Shown here one piece after another: positions 1 to 6,811 of a stretch of DNA of 64,000 nt. The position numbers were made by a program, and so were the translations under genes. Within the stretch, counting starts at the first letter, position 1; each line of letters opens with the position of its first letter. Origin of the DNA: Bacillota bacterium (lineage in GTDB: Bacteria > Bacillota > Clostridia > Christensenellales > Pumilibacteraceae); NCBI GenBank assembly GCA_009779975.1, contig WRAY01000005.1, positions 1 through 64,000 on the forward strand. The letters are read 5' to 3'. A model generated the notes under the pieces. That model made no database searches. It was given only the letters and a program-made list of their open reading frames with translations, and had not been told where the DNA came from.

Positions 1-106
1 CTGCATGAGGGAAAACAATAGCATTATTTTGAACCGCAACAACTGTTGCTGGGTCATACTCCGATAACGCTTTTATAAGTTTTCCTACTGTTAATCTGTT
101 TTTCAT
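1..106 (-). CDS. Hypothetical protein, N-terminal fragment (runs off window)
   Basis: Reverse-strand frame opening with ATG at 106 and running past the window start; 35 codons are visible (begins MKNRLTVGKLIKAL). The start is supported by a consensus promoter whose -10 ends 6 nt before the ATG. The visible stretch resembles short proteins that begin with a helix and then a VVAV strand, but no family can be named from this much. It is transcribed away from the XRE gene at 177, which is a plausible local repressor. Existence of the gene is fairly likely; function is unknown. Confidence 0.5.
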   Translation of the reverse strand, partial: MKNRLTVGKLIKALSEYDPATVVAVQNNAIVFPHA

Positions 107-112
107 AGGTTT

Positions 113-167
113 ATTATATCATGCCCAAATTTGGGCTGTCAAGCATTTATAGACCATATTTGGTCAT
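113..167. promoter_or_regulatory. Divergent promoter/operator region with two CCAWATTTGG-type dyads
   Basis: On the minus strand there is a near-ideal sigma-A promoter: TTGACA (plus 137-142), 18-nt spacer, TATAAT (plus 113-118). The perfect palindrome gcccaaatttgggc (123-136) fills the spacer. A related imperfect dyad, gaccatatttggtc (152-165), lies toward the other gene. Two similar dyads between divergent genes, one encoding a small XRE protein, suggest an autoregulatory switch. The binding partner is inferred. Confidence 0.65.
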
Positions 168-176
168 AATATAATT

Positions 177-416
177 ATGGCTAAAGAACCTAATAAAATA
201 TTTGCAGATAGAATTCTTGCTTTATTAAAAGAAAATGGATTAAGTATTGCTCAACTTGCTTCTTTGTCGAAAATACCAAGAACTACTCTCAATAATTGGT
301 TAGTTCATCATCACAATCCAAATCTTGACGCTTTGTGCAAACTTGCGTTGCACTTTCAATGTTCAATTGATTATCTTGTTGGACTGGAAGACGAGTTCGG
401 AGGAAAGTTGTATTAA
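177..416 (+). CDS. XRE-family HTH transcriptional regulator (79 aa)
   Basis: Small DNA-binding protein with a Cro/CI-type helix-turn-helix at about residues 15-70: LKENGLSIAQLASLSKIP, then TTLNNWLVHHHNPNLDALCKLA, and the usual CSIDYLVG tail motif seen in SinR/Xre-like proteins. It is a single domain with no sensor or peptidase part. There is no Shine-Dalgarno before ATG 177 and a TATAAT lies at 170-175, so either the mRNA is leaderless from an upstream cataat -10, or the start is later. It is divergent from the truncated gene at 106 and probably represses it through the dyads at 123-165. Family call is firm; target is inferred. Confidence 0.85.
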   Translation: MAKEPNKIFADRILALLKENGLSIAQLASLSKIPRTTLNNWLVHHHNPNLDALCKLALHFQCSIDYLVGLEDEFGGKLY

Positions 417-467
417 TTATCAAATAACAAAAATAGCCAAACCATCGTGAATTATGAAAAAAAACTT

Positions 468-499
468 GAACATACTACTAACATATCAGTAGTATGTTC
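468..499 (+). promoter_or_regulatory. Hairpin enclosing the start codon of the DUF421 gene
   Basis: Perfect 11-bp inverted repeat, gaacatactac (468-478) and gtagtatgttc (489-499), with a 10-nt loop. The ATG of the downstream gene (494-496) lies within the right arm, so the RNA hairpin would bury the start codon. TTGAAC (466-471) and TAGTAT (490-495) could alternatively form a promoter overlapping the dyad, making it an operator. Confidence 0.5.
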
Positions 500-1186
500 A
501 ATGTTTTTATAAAGTCAATCATAACATTTGTTCTCTTAGTGTTTGTGATGCGAATAATGGGCAAAAGGCAACTCGGAGAGATGCAGCCCTTTGAATTGGT
601 GATAACGCTGATTATCGCTGAAGTTGCCTGCATTCCGATGAACGACCCTTTTATTCCTTTTTATTACGGCATAATTCCGATAATAACACTTGCAACGCTC
701 AGTGTGATACTTAGTTTTGTTTCACGAAAAAGCATGAGAGCAAGAAGGCTCTTAGCAGGCAAAAGCATATTGGCAATTGATAAAGACGGCATAAACTATG
801 AGAACTTGAAAAAAATGAACCTTAACATGGACGACTTGGTCGAAGCAACAAAAACAGGCGGCTATCCTGATTTATCCACAATTGCCTATGCAATTGTCGA
901 AACAAACGGCAAAATCAGCATTATTGAGAAACCCTCCGACCCAATGGAGGCAAAGCCTGCCCTTTTGCCAATTCCGCTATTTGTTGACGGCTATTGGGAC
1001 GAAGAAAATTTAAGGCGAAGCGGCGTCACAAAAGAACTGGTCGAAGGAGCGTTTCTTAAACATGGCTTTAGAAATTCAAAAAAAATCCTCTATGCCGACA
1101 TTCGTCAAGACGGAGTTCTTTTTGTCAGCCCAAAACACGACAAAGACTTCACTCGCAAATTAAGAATAAGAGGAGGGGAGTGGTAG
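494..1186 (+). CDS. DUF421 (YetF/YcaP-like) membrane protein
   Basis: 230 residues. The N-terminus (MFNVFIKSIITFVLLVFVMR) begins directly in the first helix, as usual for the family, and is followed by the signature stretch MGKRQLGEMQPFELV (about residues 22-37) and two further hydrophobic helices to about residue 80. The C-terminal half is the soluble alpha/beta domain typical of YetF proteins. Biochemical function of the family is not established. It is followed 76 nt later by a DUF4363 gene, a pairing common in Clostridia, with a palindromic repeat between them. No Shine-Dalgarno is seen and the start codon sits in a hairpin. Confidence 0.88.
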   Translation: MFNVFIKSIITFVLLVFVMRIMGKRQLGEMQPFELVITLIIAEVACIPMNDPFIPFYYGIIPIITLATLSVILSFVSRKSMRARRLLAGKSILAIDKDGINYENLKKMNLNMDDLVEATKTGGYPDLSTIAYAIVETNGKISIIEKPSDPMEAKPALLPIPLFVDGYWDEENLRRSGVTKELVEGAFLKHGFRNSKKILYADIRQDGVLFVSPKHDKDFTRKLRIRGGEW

Positions 1187-1187
1187 T

Positions 1188-1262
1188 TTAACGCATAACA
1201 ATGATTGTAAAATTAAATTACAAATCATCCTTCGTTATGCATTATGCGTTATGCGTTGAAAT
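1188..1262. repeat. AT-rich word-repeat hairpin, 'cataacgc' type
   Basis: Left arm contains taacgcataac (1190-1200); right arm ends ttatgcattatgcgttatgcgttg (written in parts: ttatgcatta, tgcgttatgcg). The loop contains attgtaaaattaaattacaaatcatcc. It occupies the whole gap between the DUF421 and DUF4363 genes. The same word family recurs at 14288-14397. Confidence 0.7.
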
Positions 1263-1655
1263 ATGAAGCGTCTTATCATCATCTTAGCATTATTCTCTCT
1301 CATCATCGGGGTTGCAGTTTTTGAACTTATTCATCTCGACAGATTTTATGATAAATTCATCGAAAAACTCGAAGTAGTCCATGCTCAATTTCAACTGGAT
1401 GAAGAAAATATCGACCGCCCTGAGGCAATCGAGGCAGTAGACAAAGCAAGAGAACATTGGGAAAAAGGCAGACGAGTTGTTTTAATGTTTTCAAACAACA
1501 ATGTCGTCCGCCTTTTAAATGAAAGAATGACATCACTTGCCGAACAAACCAGAATAAACCATCCCGAAGATGCCTTCGTCACTCTTTTGGTTACCATCAA
1601 CTATTTGGAAGAACTAAAAAGAGAAAACGGAGTGAATCTCGAAAGTCTTTTTTAG
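1263..1655 (+). CDS. DUF4363 family protein
   Basis: 130 residues: one N-terminal hydrophobic segment (RLIIILALFSLIIGVAVFEL), then a mostly helical extracytoplasmic part with charged heptad-like stretches (IEKLEVVHAQFQLDEENIDRPEAIEAVDKA in parts). Size, topology and position directly after a DUF421 gene fit DUF4363. No enzymatic motif is visible. Probably cotranscribed with its neighbour; no Shine-Dalgarno is visible because the repeat abuts the ATG. Function unknown. Confidence 0.7.
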   Translation: MKRLIIILALFSLIIGVAVFELIHLDRFYDKFIEKLEVVHAQFQLDEENIDRPEAIEAVDKAREHWEKGRRVVLMFSNNNVVRLLNERMTSLAEQTRINHPEDAFVTLLVTINYLEELKRENGVNLESLF

Positions 1656-1680
1656 GGAGTAGAGAAAAAAATATTATCAT

Positions 1681-1950
1681 TATATTGTGAGGGCGGCAGG
1701 TTGCCGCCCCTACAATAAATTTTCTGAATATCAAATGATAAAAATCTCGTAGGGGACGCCCGCTCGGCATCCCGAACAATATGAAACTGACCGCCCCTGA
1801 AATAAATAAATTATATGTCAAAAAGAACTCGTCAAAAAACCGTAGGGGCGGCACTCTGCCGCCCGCACAATGTTAAACGACAATCACGAATTAACTTCAA
1901 TAAACGATATAATAAAATATCGCAGGGGCGAATGACCGCCCCTGCGATTT
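1681..1950. repeat. Cluster of four GC-rich palindromic repeats
   Basis: Four copies between convergent genes: 1687-1714 (gagggcggca/tgccgcccct), 1749-1800 (gtaggggacgcccgctcggc...), 1842-1869 (gtaggggcggca/tgccgcccgcac) and 1920-1947 (gcaggggcg...cgcccctgcg). All share the gtaggggcgg start and a cgcccctac or cgcccgcacaat end. No gene is seen in 1656-2009; overlapping short reading frames here are artefacts of the repeats. Confidence 0.85.
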
Positions 1951-2009
1951 TGATATTTTTTCTCATATGTCAAATAAAAAAATATCATCAACACCTTTTA
2001 ATTTTTCAC

Positions 2010-2954
2010 TTAAACAATATTTGTCACAAACAATTCAAAAGCAATATCCGCCTCAATCTTGCCGCTTTTGATTGAAAAATCTAATTCGTGGAATTTGTCG
2101 ACAATTCCTTTGAGAGATTTAACAGAGTATTTCTTTGATTGAGCGAGATATTTTGAAACAGCGAATTCTTTCACCCCCAAATTTTTACTCAATTCGCCGA
2201 CGCCTCCGCTTGTGACAGCACAATATAACAATCGCCTGAAATGCGAATAAACAAGCGACATCAAAGTTGAACTAGGCATTTTTTCAGCATACAAACTTAA
2301 AATGATGTTGGAAATTTTCTCTCTCTCGCTTTTTGCAATTGCATCTGAGAGTTCATATATTTTAAAATCATATCCTGCCGGGACATTGTCTTTTATGTCT
2401 TGGATTGTGATGACGGAATTCATTCGTAACATCGCCAACTTTTCAATATTAGTTGAAATGGCGAACATGTAGTGGTTAGTGTAATCAAGCAATAATTTAA
2501 GTGCTGTTTCTTCAATACTCGTTCCATGCTCACTCAAAACCTTATTAACAAACGCCCGAATAAATCTCTCATCAACACGAGAACAGTCAACTGTTTCAAA
2601 ATAGTTTTGCAACTTCTTTAGCGCCTCTTTCACTTCCTTTGCACAAACAACCAAAACACTGGACGGATTAGGTTCTTTCAAATACTTTTCAAACACTTTA
2701 AAATCGCCCTTGAAACCATTGACAATGACAAGTCTGTGAGGTGAGGCAAACGGAGCAGATTCCAAATCTTCAAGAATTTTTTTTGCATCACTTGCTCCGT
2801 CATGAACACTGATATTAATTTCGGGCATTATAGTGACAGTGTTTTTGAAAAACTTCAAAGCACTTAAAAACAAATACTCATCATCACCGGTGAGCAGATA
2901 CGCTCTTTTTAAAACCTCGCTTGATAGGTGTTTTTTTAGTTCAGAAAACTTCAT
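2010..2954 (-). CDS. holA: DNA polymerase III subunit delta
   Basis: 314 residues, normal length. Forms the clamp-loader subunit that opens the beta sliding clamp. The N-terminus has the HolA pattern (LKRAYLLTGDDEYL, residues about 15-28) followed by the degenerate AAA+ fold (VVCAKEVKEALKKL), a central helical lid (ETALKLLLDYTNHYMFAISTNIEKL) and the C-terminal collar domain (HFRRLLYCAVTSGGVGELSKNLGVKEFAVSKYL). In many Firmicutes holA follows comEC; here comEC is at the other end of the window. Upstream, an AT-rich hairpin separates the ATG from a TATAAT (plus 3024-3029). Confidence 0.95.
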   Translation of the reverse strand: MKFSELKKHLSSEVLKRAYLLTGDDEYLFLSALKFFKNTVTIMPEINISVHDGASDAKKILEDLESAPFASPHRLVIVNGFKGDFKVFEKYLKEPNPSSVLVVCAKEVKEALKKLQNYFETVDCSRVDERFIRAFVNKVLSEHGTSIEETALKLLLDYTNHYMFAISTNIEKLAMLRMNSVITIQDIKDNVPAGYDFKIYELSDAIAKSEREKISNIILSLYAEKMPSSTLMSLVYSHFRRLLYCAVTSGGVGELSKNLGVKEFAVSKYLAQSKKYSVKSLKGIVDKFHELDFSIKSGKIEADIAFELFVTNIV

Positions 2955-3030
2955 ATGTCAGTGGTTAGTGATTAGCGGTTAGAAAATAAACTTGGCATTC
3001 ACTAATCACTACTAATCACTATCATTATAT
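2955..3030. repeat. AT-rich word-repeat hairpin, 'attagtgg' type
   Basis: Arms: gtcagtggttagtgattagcggttag (in parts: gtcagtggttag, tgattagcggttag) at 2956-2981 and cactaatcactactaatcacta at 2999-3020, loop aaaataaacttggcatt. It sits between the holA start codon and its promoter, so it would be transcribed as a 5' UTR hairpin. Same arm word as 12393-12482. Confidence 0.7.
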
Positions 3031-3045
3031 CAAAAAAACAAACAA

Positions 3046-3118
3046 GGGTCAACCAATTTGGTCAACCCTTGTTAAGCATTTTCAATGATTTTGCAGAGTA
3101 TCGAAGATACTTGTTAAA
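3046..3118. repeat. TCGA-palindrome element (partial copy)
   Basis: Contains gtcaacccttgtta and the dyad agtatcgaagatacttg (3098-3114), features of the ~80-bp repeat seen in fuller form at 6822-6914 and 34764-34852. Lies in the short gap between holA and the gene ending at 3136. Confidence 0.45.
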
Positions 3119-3135
3119 TATCATTTTAAAGTGTG

Positions 3136-3672
3136 TTAAAAAATACTTCTTATGTAATTTATCATTTGAACAACGGCATATCCGTTTTCATATCCATTGC
3201 CGTTATAGACCTCACGCCAACCGTTCCAACCGTTTCCTGTTATCCAAGAGCCGAAACTGCGAAAGAAGTCCCGAATGCCGAGGTCTGTTGTGAAATCATA
3301 CCAAACATAGCCAAAATCAAAAACATTGACCATCAGCCAAATAACAAAAATAGTCACGCCGACAAGAGCAAGAGTAATAAACAAAAGACTTAAAAAGCAA
3401 CTCCTGACATTAATAGGGTGTCTTAGCCGTCTTAGTCTCATTGATGGATTTTGACTTTCTCTTAATGCTTCTTCAAGTTGCACAACATTCATCTGCTCAG
3501 GACTTAATGATGTCAGGTTTGGAAGAGGTCCGGGAGCAGGATACATAACTTGGCTGTTTTGCTGATAGGTATGAGTAGTCATCATCCCGCCATGCGGAGG
3601 AGGATGCATTTCTGACTGCTGTGGTGCTATCTGAGGAAGGTTATTTTGATTGTTTTTATTCTTTTTTCCCAT
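3136..3672 (-). CDS. Membrane protein with Pro/Gln-rich N-terminus, unknown function
   Basis: 178 residues not recognised as a named family. Residues 1-75 are low complexity (Asn, Pro, Gln, His, Met), 76-92 are basic, and one strong hydrophobic segment follows (CFLSLLFITLALVGVTIFVIWLMV, in parts). The C-terminal ~65 residues are rich in Trp/Gly/Asn/Tyr (GSWITGNGWNGWREVYNGNG). Ribosome binding site agagga precedes ATG at 3672. It has its own promoter (3727-3756) and stands alone. The layout resembles the Pro/Gln-rich membrane proteins at 19.8-21.5 kb, but it lacks their zinc ribbon. Confidence 0.7.
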   Translation of the reverse strand: MGKKNKNNQNNLPQIAPQQSEMHPPPHGGMMTTHTYQQNSQVMYPAPGPLPNLTSLSPEQMNVVQLEEALRESQNPSMRLRRLRHPINVRSCFLSLLFITLALVGVTIFVIWLMVNVFDFGYVWYDFTTDLGIRDFFRSFGSWITGNGWNGWREVYNGNGYENGYAVVQMINYIRSIF

Positions 3673-3726
3673 AGTTTTTTCCTCTGGCTACCAAAGTATA
3701 TCAGTAACCTTCTACTACTTGTGTAT

Positions 3727-3756
3727 AGTATAACACAACCCCGCAAAATAAATCAA
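3727..3756 (-). promoter_or_regulatory. Sigma-A promoter for the gene at 3672
   Basis: Reverse strand TTGATT (plus 3751-3756), 18-nt spacer, TATACT (plus 3727-3732); about 55 nt upstream of the ATG. Confidence 0.6.
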
Positions 3757-4069
3757 GCGTTTTCAATAACTTTTCTTAAAAAAATTTCACTTTTTTTTAA
3801 GAATTTGTTCATATTTTGCTCACAAATACCAAAATATGTTAAAAGACAACAACTCCGCACTCCTCGCAATGACTAAAATGAGAAACTCTCCTATCAAATT
3901 AGTTTCAAGAAGCGAAGAGATTATTCCGCACGACGAAGCAATCGATTGTTTAAACATTTGTGTCATCGTCCCATTTCTTTCACTAATACCTTCGCAAATT
4001 TTCTAGGTGACGAGTTTGCTTGTCATTAAAAATAGCGCTTTCAATATTAAAATGTAATGTCAAAAACAC
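3757..4069. other. Intergenic region with degraded dispersed-repeat motifs
   Basis: No gene is visible. Segments 3852-3875 (reverse complement of gtcattgcgaggag) and 3909-3946 (gaagcgaagagattattccg, cacgacgaagcaatcg) match the core of a cattgcgaggag...gacgaagcaatc repeat that I know to be scattered through many bacterial genomes. Otherwise AT-rich and featureless until the cdaA promoter. Confidence 0.45.
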
Positions 4070-4098
4070 TTGCAACAAATTTTATTCTTTGCTATAAT
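4070..4098 (+). promoter_or_regulatory. Promoter placing transcription start at the cdaA ATG
   Basis: TTGCAA (4070-4075), 17-nt spacer, TATAAT (4093-4098), then 7 nt to ATG 4106. No Shine-Dalgarno. Predicts a leaderless cdaA mRNA. Confidence 0.7.
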
Positions 4099-4105
4099 AC
4101 GATTA

Positions 4106-4942
4106 ATGTTTGAAAACTTTTTCTACACCTTTGCGAATAATTTAAGAAATCGCCTTAGCGGGGGTTATCTTGTGGTCAGTATCATTGATATGGTTGTGAC
4201 CGCTCTATTGTTGTATTTAGTGTTTGCATTTTTGAAAAAGAACAATTCAACAAGGCTGATAAAATTCATTTTGTTATTTGTTATTGTTGCTCTGGTTTTC
4301 ACACTTTTTAATTTTAGTGTTTTGGGAGCGGTCTTTTCGCAATGGGCGATTATTGCTTTAATATTAGTTCTCGTTGTTTTTCCGCAAGAGATGAGAAGGG
4401 GAATATATCGCCTTGCTTCTCCGCCGGATGAAGAAATGGTTTTTGAAAGCGGTATTCCCGAGAGGGAATTAAGAAGCGCTTGTGAGGCAATCGTCAAAGC
4501 AACGCTAAACATGGCAAAGAAAAACACAGGCGCTCTCATTGTCATTTGTCCGGACGACATTCCGATGCACCTTGCTGAAAACGGAACTCGTCTCGGAGCA
4601 AAAATTTCATCAGGTCTTATTGAGAGTATTTTTAATACTCAGTCTCCGCTTCACGACGGAGCAATGTTCATAAAACACACAAAGATTTTGTCAGCGGGCT
4701 GCTTTTTGCCGCTTTCACAGAGTTCAACTCTCGACAAAGAGTTGGGAACTCGTCACAGGGCAGCAATTGGTGTGAGTGAGTCTTATAATGTTTTTTGCAT
4801 CACAGTCAGTGAAGAAACAGGCGTCATTTCAACAGCGCAAGGAGGCGAACTCATTCGTTACTATGACAGTGCAATGCTGACCGATAAACTAGAGCAAGTA
4901 TTCGGGTTAAAAGTAGTTGCAACAAGAAAGAGGAGGAAGTGA
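4106..4942 (+). CDS. cdaA: Diadenylate cyclase CdaA (c-di-AMP synthase)
   Basis: Condenses two ATP into cyclic di-AMP at the membrane, a second messenger for potassium/osmotic balance and cell-wall homeostasis. 278 residues from ATG 4106: three N-terminal TM helices (about 18-95), then the DAC domain with its catalytic motifs DGA in SPLHDGAMF (about residue 183) and RHR in LGTRHRAAIG (about 215). The ATG at 4070 was rejected because it overlaps the -35 box. It is followed 21 nt later by a short anchor-like protein where CdaR (YbbR) normally lies; the usual third gene glmM is absent. The CASTOR/POLLUX-like channel and MscS at 51.8-55.2 kb would be plausible outputs of osmotic control (inference). 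Confidence 0.96.
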   Translation: MFENFFYTFANNLRNRLSGGYLVVSIIDMVVTALLLYLVFAFLKKNNSTRLIKFILLFVIVALVFTLFNFSVLGAVFSQWAIIALILVLVVFPQEMRRGIYRLASPPDEEMVFESGIPERELRSACEAIVKATLNMAKKNTGALIVICPDDIPMHLAENGTRLGAKISSGLIESIFNTQSPLHDGAMFIKHTKILSAGCFLPLSQSSTLDKELGTRHRAAIGVSESYNVFCITVSEETGVISTAQGGELIRYYDSAMLTDKLEQVFGLKVVATRKRRK

Positions 4943-4963
4943 TAATAATTCATAATTAACATC

Positions 4964-5191
4964 ATGAAAACACACGATAAAAAAACAAAAACATATCCAA
5001 AAACAATAACTCAGTCAGGTGAATATTCGATCACTTCAACAGGAGTATACCAAGCGTCCTCAACTCAAAAAAAAGAGGGCAAGTTTAAGCGATTCTTAAA
5101 GTTTGTTTTTATCAAAAACATCGAACTAAAACTACTTGCCATCGGAGCAAGCATAATAATGTGGGTGCTATCAACAGGACTAATTTTTTAA
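4964..5191 (+). CDS. Short membrane-anchor protein in CdaR (YbbR) position; probable truncated CdaR
   Basis: 75 residues: a polar Thr/Lys/Ser-rich first half, then KFVFIKNIELKLLAIGASII followed by MWVLSTGLIF. The last ~27 residues match the N-terminal anchor of YbbR/CdaR proteins (a helix of the kind N-x-x-LKLLALxxAxxLWxx), and the gene sits where cdaR follows cdaA in most Firmicutes. No YbbR repeat follows: the stop is immediate and a repeat element begins at 5191. It is either a CdaR reduced to its membrane segment or an unrelated small protein. No ribosome binding site is obvious (acatcATG). Confidence 0.55.
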   Translation: MKTHDKKTKTYPKTITQSGEYSITSTGVYQASSTQKKEGKFKRFLKFVFIKNIELKLLAIGASIIMWVLSTGLIF

Positions 5192-5281
5192 AGTGAAAAG
5201 TGAAAGATGAAATATGAAGATAGAATTTAATAAAAAATATTTTGACAACACTTTTCACCTTTCACTTCTCACTTTTTACTT
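5191..5281. repeat. AT-rich word-repeat hairpin, 'gtgaaaa' type
   Basis: Left arm aagtgaaaagtgaaagatga (5191-5210), right arm acttttcacctttcacttct (5249-5268) continuing cactttttact, loop gatagaatttaataaaaaat. It begins at the last base of the upstream stop codon and ends 20 nt before aspartokinase; possibly a transcript-end hairpin. Confidence 0.75.
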
Positions 5282-5300
5282 ATTTGGCATATAATTTATC

Positions 5301-6617
5301 ATGAAAACTCTAAAATTCGGCGGCACATCTATGGCTGATGGCGCCGCTATTAAAAAAGTTATTGACATTATTAAAAGCGACAAAGAGGCAAACTATATTG
5401 TCGTTTCTGCTCCGGGAGTGAGTGCAACTTGTGAAAAGGTCACTGACTTACTTTTGAATGTTATCAAAAATAAAGACAACTTTGCAAAACCGCTCGAAAG
5501 AGTAAAAGAGAGGTTTTCGGCAATAGTTAATTCATTGAATATCAAGTTTGACCTTGATGAGTATTTTGTTTATTTTGCAAACGACATAAAACATGGTGTG
5601 TCTGTTGATTATATAGTTTCTCGTGGCGAACATCTTTCCGCTATGCTGTTAGCAAAGGCATTGGACTATGATTTTGTTGATGCAAAAGATATTATCAAGT
5701 TTGACGCATTTTCAAACTTTGATGCAGAATTAACAAATGAAATTTGCGGCGAAAAACTAAGACAACACAAAAATGCGGTCATTCCGGGTTTTTATGGCGC
5801 ACTGCCGAACGGCGAAGTGAAAACCTTTTCAAGAGGCGGTTCAGACATAACAGGTGCAATTGCTGCAAGAGCAGTGTCTGCATCAGTCTATGAAAATTTC
5901 ACTGATGTTGACGGATTTTGTGCTAGCGACCCAAGGATAATAAAAGACGCAGGGGTGATTGAAATGCTGACATATGAAGAGTTGCGAGAGTTATCATATA
6001 TGGGGGCAAGCGTTCTTCACTCAATGAGCATTTTTCCGGTTCGCCATGAAGACATCCCAATCCATATTAGAAACACATTCAATCCAAAAGGCAACGGAAC
6101 TTTCATCGTTCCGACAAAAAAATTCAAAGAAGGAAAATATTCAAGAAAGAAAAGAGCAGTAACAGGTATTGCCGGCAAAAAAGAATTCCTTGGTATAAAT
6201 ATTGAAAAGAGTTTAATGAACGAAGAGTTAGGTTTCGGAAGAAGAATACTCAGCGTTTTTGAAAAATACAATGTTTCGTTTGAGCATATGCCGGGCTCAA
6301 TTGACACCCTCTCAATAATCATTGACGGAAACGGTCTTGAAAAAACAATTCTCAATAGAGTAGTGGCAGGAATTATCAATGAATGTAATCCCGATAATAT
6401 CGAAATTGTCCAAGACATCAGTTTAATTGCAGTGGTAGGTCACACACTCAGCGAAGAAATAAACGCCATAGCAAGAGTATCCTCAGCCCTTGCCAAAAAT
6501 AACATCCGCATACGAATGATAAACTACGGCGCCTCAAAACTAAATATAATAGTCGCCGTAGATACCCAAAACTTTGAAAACGCAATAAAAGTTTTATATG
6601 ATGAGTTTTTCAAATAA
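5301..6617 (+). CDS. lysC: Aspartate kinase
   Basis: First step of the aspartate pathway (lysine, diaminopimelate, threonine, methionine): phosphorylates L-aspartate. 438 residues. The kinase domain opens with KFGGTSMADG (residues 4-13); substrate/ATP motifs SRGGSDITGA (about 192-201) and TDVDGFCASDPR are present. Two C-terminal ACT regulatory domains span about residues 300-438 (GLEKTILNRVV; IRMINYGASKLNIIVAV), so feedback inhibition is expected. The length fits the monofunctional class with ACT pair. TATAAT at 5290-5295 is 5 nt from the ATG and there is no Shine-Dalgarno, so the transcript may be leaderless. The exact paralogue symbol is uncertain. Confidence 0.93.
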   Translation: MKTLKFGGTSMADGAAIKKVIDIIKSDKEANYIVVSAPGVSATCEKVTDLLLNVIKNKDNFAKPLERVKERFSAIVNSLNIKFDLDEYFVYFANDIKHGVSVDYIVSRGEHLSAMLLAKALDYDFVDAKDIIKFDAFSNFDAELTNEICGEKLRQHKNAVIPGFYGALPNGEVKTFSRGGSDITGAIAARAVSASVYENFTDVDGFCASDPRIIKDAGVIEMLTYEELRELSYMGASVLHSMSIFPVRHEDIPIHIRNTFNPKGNGTFIVPTKKFKEGKYSRKKRAVTGIAGKKEFLGINIEKSLMNEELGFGRRILSVFEKYNVSFEHMPGSIDTLSIIIDGNGLEKTILNRVVAGIINECNPDNIEIVQDISLIAVVGHTLSEEINAIARVSSALAKNNIRIRMINYGASKLNIIVAVDTQNFENAIKVLYDEFFK

Positions 6618-6626
6618 AAGGTAATA

Positions 6627-6697
6627 AACCGCAGGGCGAGCCCTGCACCCGAAACGCCTACGGCGTTTCCTTCCGACGCAAGCGTCGGGTTTTATAC
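6627..6697 (+). terminator. Triple hairpin downstream of aspartokinase
   Basis: Three perfect hairpins in a row: gcaggg-cgag-ccctgc, gaaacgcc-tac-ggcgtttc, and ccgacgc-aa-gcgtcgg followed by gtttta. The last has a short T-rich tail and may terminate the transcript. The first resembles the GC-rich repeat family. Confidence 0.5.
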
Positions 6698-6811
6698 CTT
6701 TTGAGGTTGTCGCAAACCAACCCTTGGTTTGCTTCTATTATAAAATAATTTTCAAAAATTGCAACGAAAACACATTTCAAATTGTTATTATAATAGGAGG
6801 TTTTAAAAACT

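Noticed and set aside
1597-2075. Short reading frames over the GC repeats
   Set aside because: They consist largely of palindrome sequence, lack ribosome binding sites and show no family similarity.
4964-5191. Complete CdaR
   Set aside because: Only 75 residues and no YbbR repeat in any frame before aspartokinase.
6627-6697. Riboswitch for aspartokinase
   Set aside because: The hairpins lie downstream, not upstream, of the gene and match no lysine-riboswitch features.
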